Position numbers and translations under genes: made by a program. Of a DNA stretch of 64,000 bases, positions 9,402-16,678 are shown in pieces (positions within the stretch are counted from its first letter, which is position 1; each line of letters opens with the position of its first letter). The notes beneath the pieces were generated by a model that worked only from the letters and a program-made list of their open reading frames with translations, had not been told where the DNA came from and did not search any database. This DNA comes from Bacteroidales bacterium (GTDB lineage: Bacteria; Bacteroidota; Bacteroidia; Bacteroidales; Muribaculaceae): NCBI GenBank assembly GCA_015061085.1, contig SUXG01000006.1, positions 42,679-106,678 of the forward strand. The letters run 5' to 3'.

Positions 9402-10163
9402 TTAAAGATTTTTGAGGTCTCCAAGAGGATATTTCGGGAACATGTTTTCCACCATCCATTCGTTGGCCTTTTCCGGGCTTAGTTTCCAACCTGAGTTACA
9501 AGTAGAAACGACTTCTACCACTGAAGTACCTTTCTTAGCGAGAGCATTTTCGAAAGCTTTCTTAAGAGCTGCTTTAGTCTTGCGAACAGCTGCAGCAGTG
9601 TGAACTGATTGGCGTGTTACGTAGCAAGTACCGTCAAGTTCTTTAAGAAGGTTAGTGATTTCAAGTGGGTGACCGTTAAGATCCACACGACGACCGTAAG
9701 GGCTTGTAGCAGTCTTTTGTCCAAGAAGTGTAGTTGGAGCCATTTGACCACCTGTCATACCATAGATAGCATTGTTAACGAAGATCATAACGATGTTTTC
9801 GCCACGGTTAGCAGCGTGGATAGTTTCTGCTGTACCGATTGCCGACATGTCGCCGTCACCTTGATAAGTAAAGACTGCTTTGTCAGGATATAAACGGTTA
9901 AGAGCTGTAGCGACAGCAGGTGCACGACCGTGAGCTGCTTCTACCCAGTCAACGTCGATGTAGTTGTATGCGAATACAGCACAACCTACTGGAGACACAC
10001 CGATTGTCTTTTCTGTAAGACCCATTTCTGCAACCACTTCAGCCACAAGTTTGTGGATTACACCGTGGGAGCAACCCGGGCAATAGTGCATGTGCACTTC
10101 GTTGAGAAGTTCAGGCTTTGAATAAACCTTATTCTCCGGGCGGATTATATCATTGATTTCCAT
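9402..10163 (-). CDS. korB: 2-oxoacid:ferredoxin oxidoreductase, beta subunit (TPP-binding)
   Basis: A 253-residue thiamine-diphosphate-binding subunit. CPGCSHG near residue 28 is typical of KorB/VorB. The TPP/Mg motif starts GDGDMSAIGTAETIHAANRG and continues to NNAIYGMTGGQMAPTT (GDG...NN pattern). It holds the active site where the 2-oxoacid is decarboxylated before transfer to CoA and ferredoxin. It lies 25 bp downstream of the alpha subunit gene and 21 bp upstream of gamma. Length fits the short beta subunits of the four-subunit enzymes. Confidence 0.92.
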   Translation of the reverse strand: MEINDIIRPENKVYSKPELLNEVHMHYCPGCSHGVIHKLVAEVVAEMGLTEKTIGVSPVGCAVFAYNYIDVDWVEAAHGRAPAVATALNRLYPDKAVFTYQGDGDMSAIGTAETIHAANRGENIVMIFVNNAIYGMTGGQMAPTTLLGQKTATSPYGRRVDLNGHPLEITNLLKELDGTCYVTRQSVHTAAAVRKTKAALKKAFENALAKKGTSVVEVVSTCNSGWKLSPEKANEWMVENMFPKYPLGDLKNL

Positions 10164-10188
10164 TGATTTCGATTAGGTTAGGGATTAA

Positions 10189-11271
10189 TTATTTGATTAA
10201 TTTTTCCTGTAATGCAACAAGCACTTCATCCGGGCTTGGGATGATACCGCCAAGGCGACCAAAGTGTTCAACAGGAAGTGAGTCATGAACAGCAAGACGT
10301 ACGTCTTCAATCATTTGACCGGCATTAAGCTCTACGCAGAGAACGCCTTTCTTGCCTTGAGCTGCTTTTTCGATAGCTGCTGTTGGGAATGGCCACAATG
10401 TGATCGGACGAAGAATGCCGACTTTGATGCCTTTTTCTGCTGCCAATTCTTTTGCTTTTGTACAGATACGAGCTACTGAACCAAATGCTACGATCAAGTA
10501 GTCTGCTCCTTCAACGTCGATTTCTTCCCAACGTGTTTCGTTCTTTTCGATTTCACGATAGCGAGCTTGGAGACGTTCGTTGATAACTTCCATCTTAGCA
10601 GATTCAAGTTCCAAAGAAGTCACTACGTTGCGTGGGCGAAGGTCTTTACGGCCGTTAGTTGCCCATGGGCATTGTTTGCGAATTTCTTCTTCTGTACGAC
10701 GTGGACGTTGTTCAGGAAGCACTACCTTTTCCATCATCTGACCTACTACACCGTCAGCGAGGATCATTGCAGGGTTAGTGTATTTGAATGCCAAGTCGAA
10801 ACCGAGAGTTACGAAGTCAACCATTTCTTGCACTGTAGATGGAGCAAGCACGATCATGTGATAGTCACCATGACCACCGCCCTTACATGATTGGAAATAG
10901 TCGGCTTGTGATGGTTGGATTGTACCAAGACCCGGTCCCCCACGAGATACATTTACGATCAATGCAGGCAATTCTGATGCCGCAATGTATGAAATACCTT
11001 CTTGCTTAAGGCTGACACCTGGGCTTGATGATGATGTCATGACAGCTTTTCCTGATGCAGCACCACCATATACCATGTTGATTGCCGCAACTTCAGACTC
11101 TGCCTGTAACACTACCATACCGGTTGTTTCCCATGGCATTTCCTCTTCAAGAGTTTCAAGCACCTCTGATTGAGGTGTGATAGGATAACCGAAGTATCCG
11201 TCACATCCGTAGCGGATTGCTGCGTGTGCGATAGCTTCGTTACCCTTCATTAGTCTAACCTCTTCTTTCAT
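10189..11271 (-). CDS. korA: 2-oxoacid:ferredoxin oxidoreductase, alpha subunit
   Basis: A 360-residue alpha subunit (pyrimidine-binding half of the TPP enzyme plus the C-terminal transketolase-like domain). The N-terminus LMKGNEAIAHAAIRYGCDGYFGYPITPQSEV shows the GNEAxAxAA and GYPITPQSE signatures; TSSSSPGVSLKQEGISY follows, and the C-terminal part contains VGILRPITLWPFP. Partner of korB in forming the active site. Second gene of the operon, 52 bp after the ferredoxin-like delta gene. Confidence 0.92.
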   Translation of the reverse strand: MKEEVRLMKGNEAIAHAAIRYGCDGYFGYPITPQSEVLETLEEEMPWETTGMVVLQAESEVAAINMVYGGAASGKAVMTSSSSPGVSLKQEGISYIAASELPALIVNVSRGGPGLGTIQPSQADYFQSCKGGGHGDYHMIVLAPSTVQEMVDFVTLGFDLAFKYTNPAMILADGVVGQMMEKVVLPEQRPRRTEEEIRKQCPWATNGRKDLRPRNVVTSLELESAKMEVINERLQARYREIEKNETRWEEIDVEGADYLIVAFGSVARICTKAKELAAEKGIKVGILRPITLWPFPTAAIEKAAQGKKGVLCVELNAGQMIEDVRLAVHDSLPVEHFGRLGGIIPSPDEVLVALQEKLIK

Positions 11272-11323
11272 ATTCTGTGTTTCTTGTGTTAGCTTGTTAG
11301 GTAATTTTGTTGTTAAAAACTTT

Positions 11324-11557
11324 TTAATCGTCGATTTTCACGCGATAAACTTCGATACATGCGTCAGGACACACCATTGCACATGTTGTACATCCTGTAC
11401 ATGATTCAGGATTTGCCATATAGGCATAGTGATAACCACGGTCATTGACCTCATTTGGTTGCAATGAGAGAGTATTTGTGGGGCATGCCACCACACAAAG
11501 GTTACATCCTTTGCATCTCTCAGCGTTAACTGTAATTGCTCCTTGTATTTTTGCCAT
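11324..11557 (-). CDS. korD: 2-oxoacid:ferredoxin oxidoreductase, delta (2x[4Fe-4S]) subunit
   Basis: A 77-residue ferredoxin-type subunit with two complete four-cysteine motifs: CKGCNLCVVACP and CTGCTTCAMVCP, expected to bind two [4Fe-4S] clusters and pass electrons from the TPP site to external ferredoxin. First gene of the leftward korDABC operon. A TAATTTTG -7 box lies at 11583-11590 (on the - strand), about 25 bp from the start codon, though a matching -33 element is weak. Confidence 0.93.
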   Translation of the reverse strand: MAKIQGAITVNAERCKGCNLCVVACPTNTLSLQPNEVNDRGYHYAYMANPESCTGCTTCAMVCPDACIEVYRVKIDD

Positions 11558-11582
11558 ATTAGAGTTGATTTAATAGATTTGA

Positions 11583-11590
11583 CAAAATTA
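11583..11590 (-). promoter_or_regulatory. -7 promoter box of the kor operon
   Basis: The complement reads TAATTTTG, fitting TAnnTTTG, at a suitable distance from korD. No good TTTG lies about 20 bp upstream, so this is a tentative promoter. Confidence 0.45.
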
Positions 11591-11681
11591 ATACTTTTTT
11601 TCAAATAAAAACGAATTATTTCGAGATTTATTTTTTATGTTTAAAAACATAAATTTAACATTATATTGTGCAACCCATTTA

Positions 11682-12392
11682 TTACTGAGATTTTGCATCC
11701 AAAATGTCCATCAATTTTTTCATCCCGACGGTGGCTTTTTCTCTTATGATTGTGAGATTTTCCACCATTCCCACGTTGGCAGGGTTAGGATCAATATAGT
11801 AGATTTTTGTGTCTCTGCGCACACAACGTATCAGCCCGGCTGCTGGATAGACAGCCAACGAAGTGCCGATTACGACAAAAACATCAGCCTCTGCAGCAAG
11901 TTGCATCGCCACAGTGATATTGGGCACAGCCTCATTGAAAAATACAATGTGAGGACGCATCGGATGACCATTCCTGCCACGACGCTCAGGCGTAGTCTCA
12001 ATATCATCGACCGACAAATCTTCGATATAATCCTCATCCTTGACAGAGCGAATTTTCATCAGCTCGCCATGAAGATGAAGCACATCCTTGGAGCCGGCAC
12101 GCTCGTGAAGGTCATCGACATTCTGCGTGATCACTTTCACATCAAAACGAGGATCCTCCGCAAGCTCAGCAATCAGGCGATGAGCCTCATTAGGCTCAAC
12201 CTCAAGCAACTGACGCCGACGAGCATTATAAAACTCATGCACCAACGCCGGGTCGGCAGCAAAGCCCTCAGCCGAAGCCACCTGCATAACAGGGTAGTTT
12301 TCCCACAACCCATCAGCATCGCGAAACGTCTTGACGCCACTCTCGGCACTCACACCGGCACCAGTAGAAAATACTATTTTCAACTTCTTCAT
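11682..12392 (-). CDS. Sirtuin-type NAD-dependent protein deacylase, zinc-less form
   Basis: A 236-residue Sir2-family protein. NAD-binding GAGVSAESGVKTFRDADGLW (residues about 11-30), TQNVDDLH and catalytic HGE (HLHGEL) are all present, and the YNARRRQ segment supplies the Tyr-xx-Arg pair that in SIRT5/CobB-type enzymes favours succinyl or malonyl lysines. The usual four zinc cysteines after HGE are absent: the region RSVKDEDYIEDLSVDD has none, as in a subset of Bacteroidetes sirtuins. It should remove acyl groups from protein lysines using NAD. It is monocistronic, convergent with nothing, and its promoter (12439-12470, leftward) lies inside the left copy of the 437-bp inverted repeat. Confidence 0.88.
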   Translation of the reverse strand: MKKLKIVFSTGAGVSAESGVKTFRDADGLWENYPVMQVASAEGFAADPALVHEFYNARRRQLLEVEPNEAHRLIAELAEDPRFDVKVITQNVDDLHERAGSKDVLHLHGELMKIRSVKDEDYIEDLSVDDIETTPERRGRNGHPMRPHIVFFNEAVPNITVAMQLAAEADVFVVIGTSLAVYPAAGLIRCVRRDTKIYYIDPNPANVGMVENLTIIREKATVGMKKLMDILDAKSQ

Positions 12393-12438
12393 ACCATTAT
12401 TATTTAGTCAAGTTACGAAATAAATCAGTTATCCACGA

Positions 12439-12470
12439 CAAAGATACAACAAATCGAGAGCAGAAGCAAT
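12439..12470 (-). promoter_or_regulatory. Outward promoter for the sirtuin gene
   Basis: On the - strand ATTG-N20-TATCTTTG: CAAAGATA at 12439-12446 and CAAT at 12467-12470 on +. Start codon 47 bp downstream. Confidence 0.7.
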
Positions 12471-12814
12471 ATATTTATCTAATTGATTATGCCGAGATGC
12501 CGTATATCTTATATAAAGATACAACAAATCCTATCGCTCCTAAGCAAATTTTTTACATTCTTAACCTTCGCAGTGACGAAGTCAAGAGGTGTTCGGCATG
12601 TTGGTTATGTACCACCCGGGGAACGGGTTACGTCCGGTACAATTGTGACAAGTGGGACAGATGAGGTTTATTATTATTTGTAATATAAACGTAAATATTA
12701 TTGTTATATTAGGTATAAATATAGTGATAATATTTGTTTGGTTGGATAAAAACATGTTATAAAACATAATTAACATTTATTAACAATTGGGGGGTGGTTG
12801 TCAAACTTTTGAAT

Positions 12815-12822
12815 TACATTTG
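12815..12822 (+). promoter_or_regulatory. Inward -7 box for the BspA-like gene
   Basis: TACATTTG fits TAnnTTTG, 43 bp before the ATG at 12866; the -33 region is a G-rich GGTTG stretch with a less regular fit. The same box is mirrored at 15366-15373 for the opposite operon. Confidence 0.55.
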
Positions 12823-12865
12823 CAACAATTAAATAAATTATTAACTCTAAAATCTTAAAATCGTT

Positions 12866-14026
12866 ATGAAAAAATTACTAACTTGTACATTAGTTTTGAT
12901 ATTAGCCTTTGCCACCACAGAAACAGGAGCTCAAAGTTTGTTCAAAAAAATAGGTAAAGCAATTGAAAAAGAAGTAGTTAATGAGGTTAAAAATGGATTA
13001 AAGAAGGACAAAAAGAATAATAACTCAAATCAAAAGTCCCAATCAAAAAAACAAGATAATAGCAAGCCTAAAAAATCGACAAATACACCTACCGATCCTC
13101 GGAGCATTAATGTCCCCATGTCGGAAGTCTATAACAATGCTCAATTTTACAATGATGGTGTCACAGGCGCACAAACTGTTATTGATGGCATAGTTTATTT
13201 TATTTTAGCTGATAGACATTATGCTTATGCTAAAGGACCTGAAGATTCAAAGAAAAAGAAACTAAGTCACGTAAAAATTTGGGGAGGCATTAAATACAAA
13301 GGCGTTGTATATCCGGTTACCTGCATAGCTGCAAACGCTTTTCTTCGAGAGCCTATTACGTCGATTGAACTCCCTTCAACACTCCAAGAAATATGTGAGA
13401 AATCCTTCATGCATACTCAACTAAAGTCTGTAGTAATCCCCTCATCGACATGGCGCATTGGGGCTTCATCTTTTGCCTCAACTCCTATTGAAAGCGTGCA
13501 TATGTCAAATGGAGTGACAAAAATTGAAGGTAACGCTTTTGCCGGTTGTTATAAATTGGCTCGAGTGATGCTCCCCGAGACTGTTACAAATATTGACAGA
13601 AACGTGTTTTATGATTGTACAGCACTCACAGAAGTGGTATTACCGCGAAATCTCAAAACTATTCCTCTCGAAACATTTAGAGGCTGTAAAAGTCTTACAT
13701 CATTCTCAATTCCAGGAAATATTGAAACCATAGAAAATGGCGTATTCATGGAGTCAGGACTTACCTCTATTAATATTCCGTTAGGTGTGAAATCAATTGG
13801 AGACAATGTATTCAGTAATTGCGATAATCTCACGAAAGTTACAATTCCATCGTCTGTAGAGAATTTTGGTGATTTTATATTTGCGTTCTGCGAGAATCTT
13901 AAAACTATTTATATTCATGAAAAGCATAAAACACTCGAAGTTGCAAGCAAGATATTTATGGGGACTAATAATATCCTGACAAGCGAAGATCTTGATGATA
14001 GCAAGGTTTTCGTTTGGTTCAAATAA
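12866..14026 (+). CDS. BspA-like leucine-rich-repeat exported protein
   Basis: A 386-residue exported protein: signal peptide MKKLLTCTLVLILAFATTET then GAQS (predicted cleavage near 23); a basic, Lys/Asn/Gln-rich linker at about 30-75; and from about 120 a run of BspA-type (LRR_5) leucine-rich repeats, visible as ITSIELPSTLQEI, LKSVVIPSST, VHMSNGVTKIEGNAFAGCYKL, VMLPETVTNIDRNVFYDCTAL and so on, about 23 residues each, to the C-terminus. Such proteins are usually surface or secreted binding proteins; no partner is evident. Its leader and first ten bases are shared with the lipoprotein operon on the other side of the cassette. Confidence 0.85.
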   Translation: MKKLLTCTLVLILAFATTETGAQSLFKKIGKAIEKEVVNEVKNGLKKDKKNNNSNQKSQSKKQDNSKPKKSTNTPTDPRSINVPMSEVYNNAQFYNDGVTGAQTVIDGIVYFILADRHYAYAKGPEDSKKKKLSHVKIWGGIKYKGVVYPVTCIAANAFLREPITSIELPSTLQEICEKSFMHTQLKSVVIPSSTWRIGASSFASTPIESVHMSNGVTKIEGNAFAGCYKLARVMLPETVTNIDRNVFYDCTALTEVVLPRNLKTIPLETFRGCKSLTSFSIPGNIETIENGVFMESGLTSINIPLGVKSIGDNVFSNCDNLTKVTIPSSVENFGDFIFAFCENLKTIYIHEKHKTLEVASKIFMGTNNILTSEDLDDSKVFVWFK

Positions 14027-14059
14027 GATAGAACCCGAAAAAGACCTTTAGAATTACAC

Positions 14060-14100
14060 GAGGGTGATCCTTTTCTTTTGGGTAACCCTCAATTTATTTT
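14060..14100 (+). terminator. Hairpin terminator after the BspA-like gene
   Basis: GAGGGT (14060-14065) pairs with ACCCTC (14085-14090), followed by the T-rich AATTTATTTT. Confidence 0.55.
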
Positions 14101-14508
14101 ATATCTTCTTCTGATTTGTCAACTTCGCCAAGGGTTAAGAAACGGTTAGTCAACCAATCTCAGACATAGAGTAAACATATATCAGATAATACACCAAACC
14201 GAGTCAACCTTTTTCATGAATGCACAATTAAAATTGAGTAGGCAGTAACAATTTTGTATTATCAGTCAAGGGATTGGTTTGAAAAGACAAATACAATCGG
14301 CAACATAGTGATAATGGAGTGATTGTAGTTTTTTACAACTCACCGAATAAAATCACCACAACTCACCGAATGATTTGCATCGTGTTTATAAAACGATTAT
14401 GAATATAGCACAAGAAATAAAGATACGAATCGCTGAATTTTCAGAAGATTACGTTTTTACGACATCAGATTTAAGATAGAATCACAGAATCCATCAATAA
14501 CAAAATAA
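14101..14508. other. Gene-free AT-rich stretch inside the inverted-repeat cassette
   Basis: No convincing ORF, promoter or RNA was recognised here. A short direct duplication (ACTCACCGAATRA, near 14338-14370) is the only visible internal structure. It could be decayed coding sequence. Confidence 0.5.
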
Positions 14509-14543
14509 AAAATGTGGAGCCAACCAATTCAGCTCCACATTTT
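14509..14543. terminator. Terminator of the small exported-protein operon
   Basis: A 12-bp stem AAAATGTGGAGC/GCTCCACATTTT with an 11-nt loop; on the - strand it is followed by a T-rich tail. It lies 25 bp after the last gene of the leftward operon. Confidence 0.85.
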
Positions 14544-14567
14544 ATCATTTGTAAATAAACTACTTAA

Positions 14568-14918
14568 CTATTGTACATCTAATTCGTAAGACATACCATT
14601 ATAATCAGAACCAACCTCTATTGATATAGAATCGGAGTAATCTTCTCCTGCAGGAATAGTAACAACCTTACTTGCAACACGTTTTCCGTCAATATAAACT
14701 CCAACAGTAGCTCTAACATCTATTCCTTGCGGACAACTTAAACCAACTTGAAATTTACCAGTACGTCCCATACTATCGATTGTTCCTGAATAATCAGTTA
14801 AAGAAAATTGACATACAAGAAACGATGATGCAGATTGAGAAGGAACTTCAACTACTGATGCAAAACCTATCGGACATAGCATCAACAATGCAACAATTGC
14901 AAATAATACTTTTTTCAT
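14568..14918 (-). CDS. Small exported protein of unknown function
   Basis: A 116-residue protein with a signal peptide (MKKVLFAIVALLMLCPIGFAS, cleavage near 20). The mature part alternates hydrophobic and polar residues and reads like a single immunoglobulin-like or other beta-sandwich domain (FQVGLSCPQGIDVRATVGVYIDGKRV, then VVTIPAGEDYSDSISIEV). No family recognised. Third gene of a leftward operon (43-residue lipoprotein, 76-residue CxxCxGxG protein, this gene); only 10 bp separate it from the preceding stop. Confidence 0.7.
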   Translation of the reverse strand: MKKVLFAIVALLMLCPIGFASVVEVPSQSASSFLVCQFSLTDYSGTIDSMGRTGKFQVGLSCPQGIDVRATVGVYIDGKRVASKVVTIPAGEDYSDSISIEVGSDYNGMSYELDVQ

Positions 14919-14928
14919 AACCTTAATA

Positions 14929-15159
14929 TTATTGTCTTATTACTATTTCACCTGTACCACCACAGTAACCACAATCTTCCCAAGTGTTTTCTCCGGTCTT
15001 AATCTTTCCTTTTCCGTTACATTCAGGGCACTTCTTTTTAATTACTATACCTTCAGTTGATGAATCAACTTTTGAAGAACTCGCATAAACTATTGTACTA
15101 CCTAATCCTATGCATAATACAACACTTGCTATTAAAGCAACTATTTTTTTCTTTTTCAT
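14929..15159 (-). CDS. Small membrane-anchored or exported DnaJ-zinc-finger-like protein
   Basis: A 76-residue protein with an N-terminal hydrophobic segment (residues 6-26, after MKKKK) acting as signal or anchor, and a C-terminal half with two CxxCxGxG motifs: CPECNGKGK (Cys44, Cys47) and CGYCGGTGE (Cys63, Cys66), the pattern of the DnaJ cysteine-rich zinc finger reduced to one zinc site. Function unknown; zinc binding or disulfide bonding outside the cytoplasm is inferred. It sits between a 43-residue lipoprotein gene (31 bp upstream) and a small exported-protein gene (10 bp downstream). Confidence 0.72.
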   Translation of the reverse strand: MKKKKIVALIASVVLCIGLGSTIVYASSSKVDSSTEGIVIKKKCPECNGKGKIKTGENTWEDCGYCGGTGEIVIRQ

Positions 15160-15190
15160 AAAACTAAAATATTAGAGTTAAACATAAATT

Positions 15191-15322
15191 TTAATAACGA
15201 TATTCTTCCGGAGCTGTACTATTCCAACCTTCACGAAATCCTTCGGAAAAACTTGCACAAGACGACATAGCAATTGACAACAATACAGCTGACACAAATG
15301 CTACAATTACTGATTTTTTCAT
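15191..15322 (-). CDS. 43-residue lipoprotein
   Basis: A very short gene: ATG at 15322, TAA at 15191-15193. The product starts MKKSVIVAFVSAVLLSIAMS and continues SCASFSEGFREGW to the end ...APEEYRY. Residues 1-21 form a lipoprotein signal with Cys22 as the likely lipidated residue, leaving a mature peptide of about 22 residues. The start codon and first three residues lie within the right arm of the 437-bp inverted repeat, so its leader is the same as that of the BspA-like gene. It heads a leftward three-gene operon. Function unknown. Confidence 0.68.
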   Translation of the reverse strand: MKKSVIVAFVSAVLLSIAMSSCASFSEGFREGWNSTAPEEYRY

Positions 15323-15749
15323 AACGATTTTAAGATTTTAGAGTTAATAATTTATTTAATTGTTGCAAATGTAATTCAAAAGTTTGACAACCACCCCCCA
15401 ATTGTTAATAAACGTTAATTATGTTTTATAACATGTTTTTATCCAACCAAACAAATATTATCACTATGTTTATACCTAATATAACAATAATATTTACATT
15501 TATATTACAAATAATAATAAACCTCATCTGTCCCACTTGTCACAATTGTACCGGACGTAACCCGTTCCCCGGGTGGTACATAACCAACATGCCGAACACC
15601 TCTTGACTTCGTCACTGCGAAGGTTAAGAATGTAAAAAATTTGCTGAGGAGCGATAGGTTTTGTTGTATCTTTATATAAGATATACGGCATCTCGGCATA
15701 ATCAATTAGATAAATCTATTGCTTCTGCTCTCGATTTGTTGTATCTTTG
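15313..15749 (-). repeat. Right arm of the 437-bp inverted repeat
   Basis: The mirror copy of 12439-12875. It begins inside the 43-residue lipoprotein gene and carries the inward -7 box (15366-15373) for that operon and an outward ATTG-N20-TATCTTTG promoter (ending 15749) facing rsmA. Next to it, up to 15830, lies one further promoter module. Confidence 0.9.
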
Positions 15750-15830
15750 CTTGCGCGAAGATTTGCTGCACTCGCTGTGAAAAATACTGAAGTAAGGCTT
15801 CGTATTTCTCGCTCGTTTGTTGTATCTTTG
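15750..15830 (+). promoter_or_regulatory. Promoter module of the rsmA operon
   Basis: One repeat module (complement contains CGAGTGCAGCAAATC) whose end carries TTCG-N20-TATCTTTG (15799-15830), about 30 bp before the rsmA start. A second, upstream -7 box is at 15742-15749 in the inverted repeat, so rsmA has two tandem promoters. Confidence 0.7.
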
Positions 15831-15859
15831 CAGTGATATTTAGATTAAGAGTGTACGAT

Positions 15860-16657
15860 ATGGTAAATAAGGTGAAGCCTAAGAAGGCGCTGGGACAGCA
15901 TTTCCTTACCGATATGAGTGTTGCCCGACGCATTGCCGAGACTCTCGACTGCGAGCAGGGTGCTACGTTGCCTGTGCTGGAGATCGGTCCCGGGATGGGA
16001 GTGTTGACTCAGTTTCTGATGCAAAGCGATAAGCAACTCAAGGTCATTGAGATTGACACTGAGAGTGTCGATTATCTGCATCGCGTCTATCCCCAACTTG
16101 AGGTGATCGAAGGCGATTTCCTGAAGCTTGACCTCGACGGCATTTTCGATGGTCGGTTTGCTGTCATCGGCAATTACCCTTACAATATTTCGTCGCAGAT
16201 TTTCTTCCGTATTTTGGACTATAAGGATTCTATCCCGGTAGTGAGCGGCATGCTTCAACGCGAGGTGGCTCAGCGCATCTGTGCCGGTCCGGGTTCAAAG
16301 GTCTATGGCATTCTCTCGGTGTTGCTCCAAGCGTGGTATGACTGCGAGTATCTCTTTACGGTCGATGAAAATGTGTTTAATCCTCCTCCAAAGGTGAAGA
16401 GCGGCGTGCTTCGTCTGACTCGCAATACGACGACCGACCTCGGCTGCGACGAGCGACTGTTTAAGACCGTAGTCAAAACCGGCTTCGGTCAGCGTCGCAA
16501 GACTCTGCGCAATTCTTTGTCGTCGCTTGTGCCTAAGGGCTCATCGCTGCTAAGCGACGAGATTATGAGCAAACGCCCAGAGCAGCTAAGCGTGGCACAA
16601 TTTGTCGAGCTTACCCGCAAGATTTCAGAGACTATACAATCATCTAATAATCAATAA
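15860..16657 (+). CDS. rsmA: 16S rRNA dimethyladenosine transferase
   Basis: A 265-residue SAM-dependent methylase (KsgA) that dimethylates two adjacent adenines near the 3' end of 16S rRNA during small-subunit assembly. [11 protein letters not shown] at the N-terminus, the SAM motif [12 protein letters not shown], the catalytic NYPYNIS motif (NLPY-type) and the C-terminal RRKTLRNSL block are diagnostic. The ATG at 15860 is chosen over an upstream GTG at 15833 because the promoter -7 box ends at 15830. First of a four-gene run rsmA, alkaline phosphatase, RNase H, mfd, with gaps of 21, 16 and 76 bp. Confidence 0.95.
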   Translation: MVNKVKPKKALGQHFLTDMSVARRIAETLDCEQGATLPVLEIGPGMGVLTQFLMQSDKQLKVIEIDTESVDYLHRVYPQLEVIEGDFLKLDLDGIFDGRFAVIGNYPYNISSQIFFRILDYKDSIPVVSGMLQREVAQRICAGPGSKVYGILSVLLQAWYDCEYLFTVDENVFNPPPKVKSGVLRLTRNTTTDLGCDERLFKTVVKTGFGQRRKTLRNSLSSLVPKGSSLLSDEIMSKRPEQLSVAQFVELTRKISETIQSSNNQ

Positions 16658-16678
16658 TTTAATCCCAACTCCCCCACT

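Larger units (their letters stand above)
12439..12875 (+). repeat. Left arm of a 437-bp inverted repeat (leader/promoter copy)
   Basis: This arm matches the complement of 15313-15749 over 437 bp with about six mismatches and no gaps by eye (about 98.6 percent). It contains an outward promoter for the sirtuin (12439-12470), a repeat-module string (TATGCCGAG), a GC-rich hairpin (ACCCG/CGGGT near 12612-12626), and an inward -7 box TACATTTG (12815-12822). The match ends at 12875, ten bases into the BspA-like gene. Open reading frames across it (for example 12483-12683) occur identically in both arms and have no start signals, so I do not call them genes. Confidence 0.9.

Noticed and set aside
12483..12683. 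66-codon frame in the left inverted-repeat arm (and its twin at 15505-15705)
   Set aside because: Identical frames in both arms are expected from the repeat itself; there is no promoter or ribosome site placed for it, and the sequence mostly reads as leader, hairpins and promoters.
12582..12776. 64-codon frame on the - strand of the left arm (twin at 15421-15606)
   Set aside because: Same reason: it is opposite to the leader, very AT-rich, and duplicates only because of the inverted repeat.
12439..15749. Classical invertible promoter switch (phase-variable invertase system)
   Set aside because: No invertase gene is seen in the window, and inversion would leave both inner operons behind identical leaders rather than switch one off. 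Homologous inversion is kept as a separate, weaker idea.
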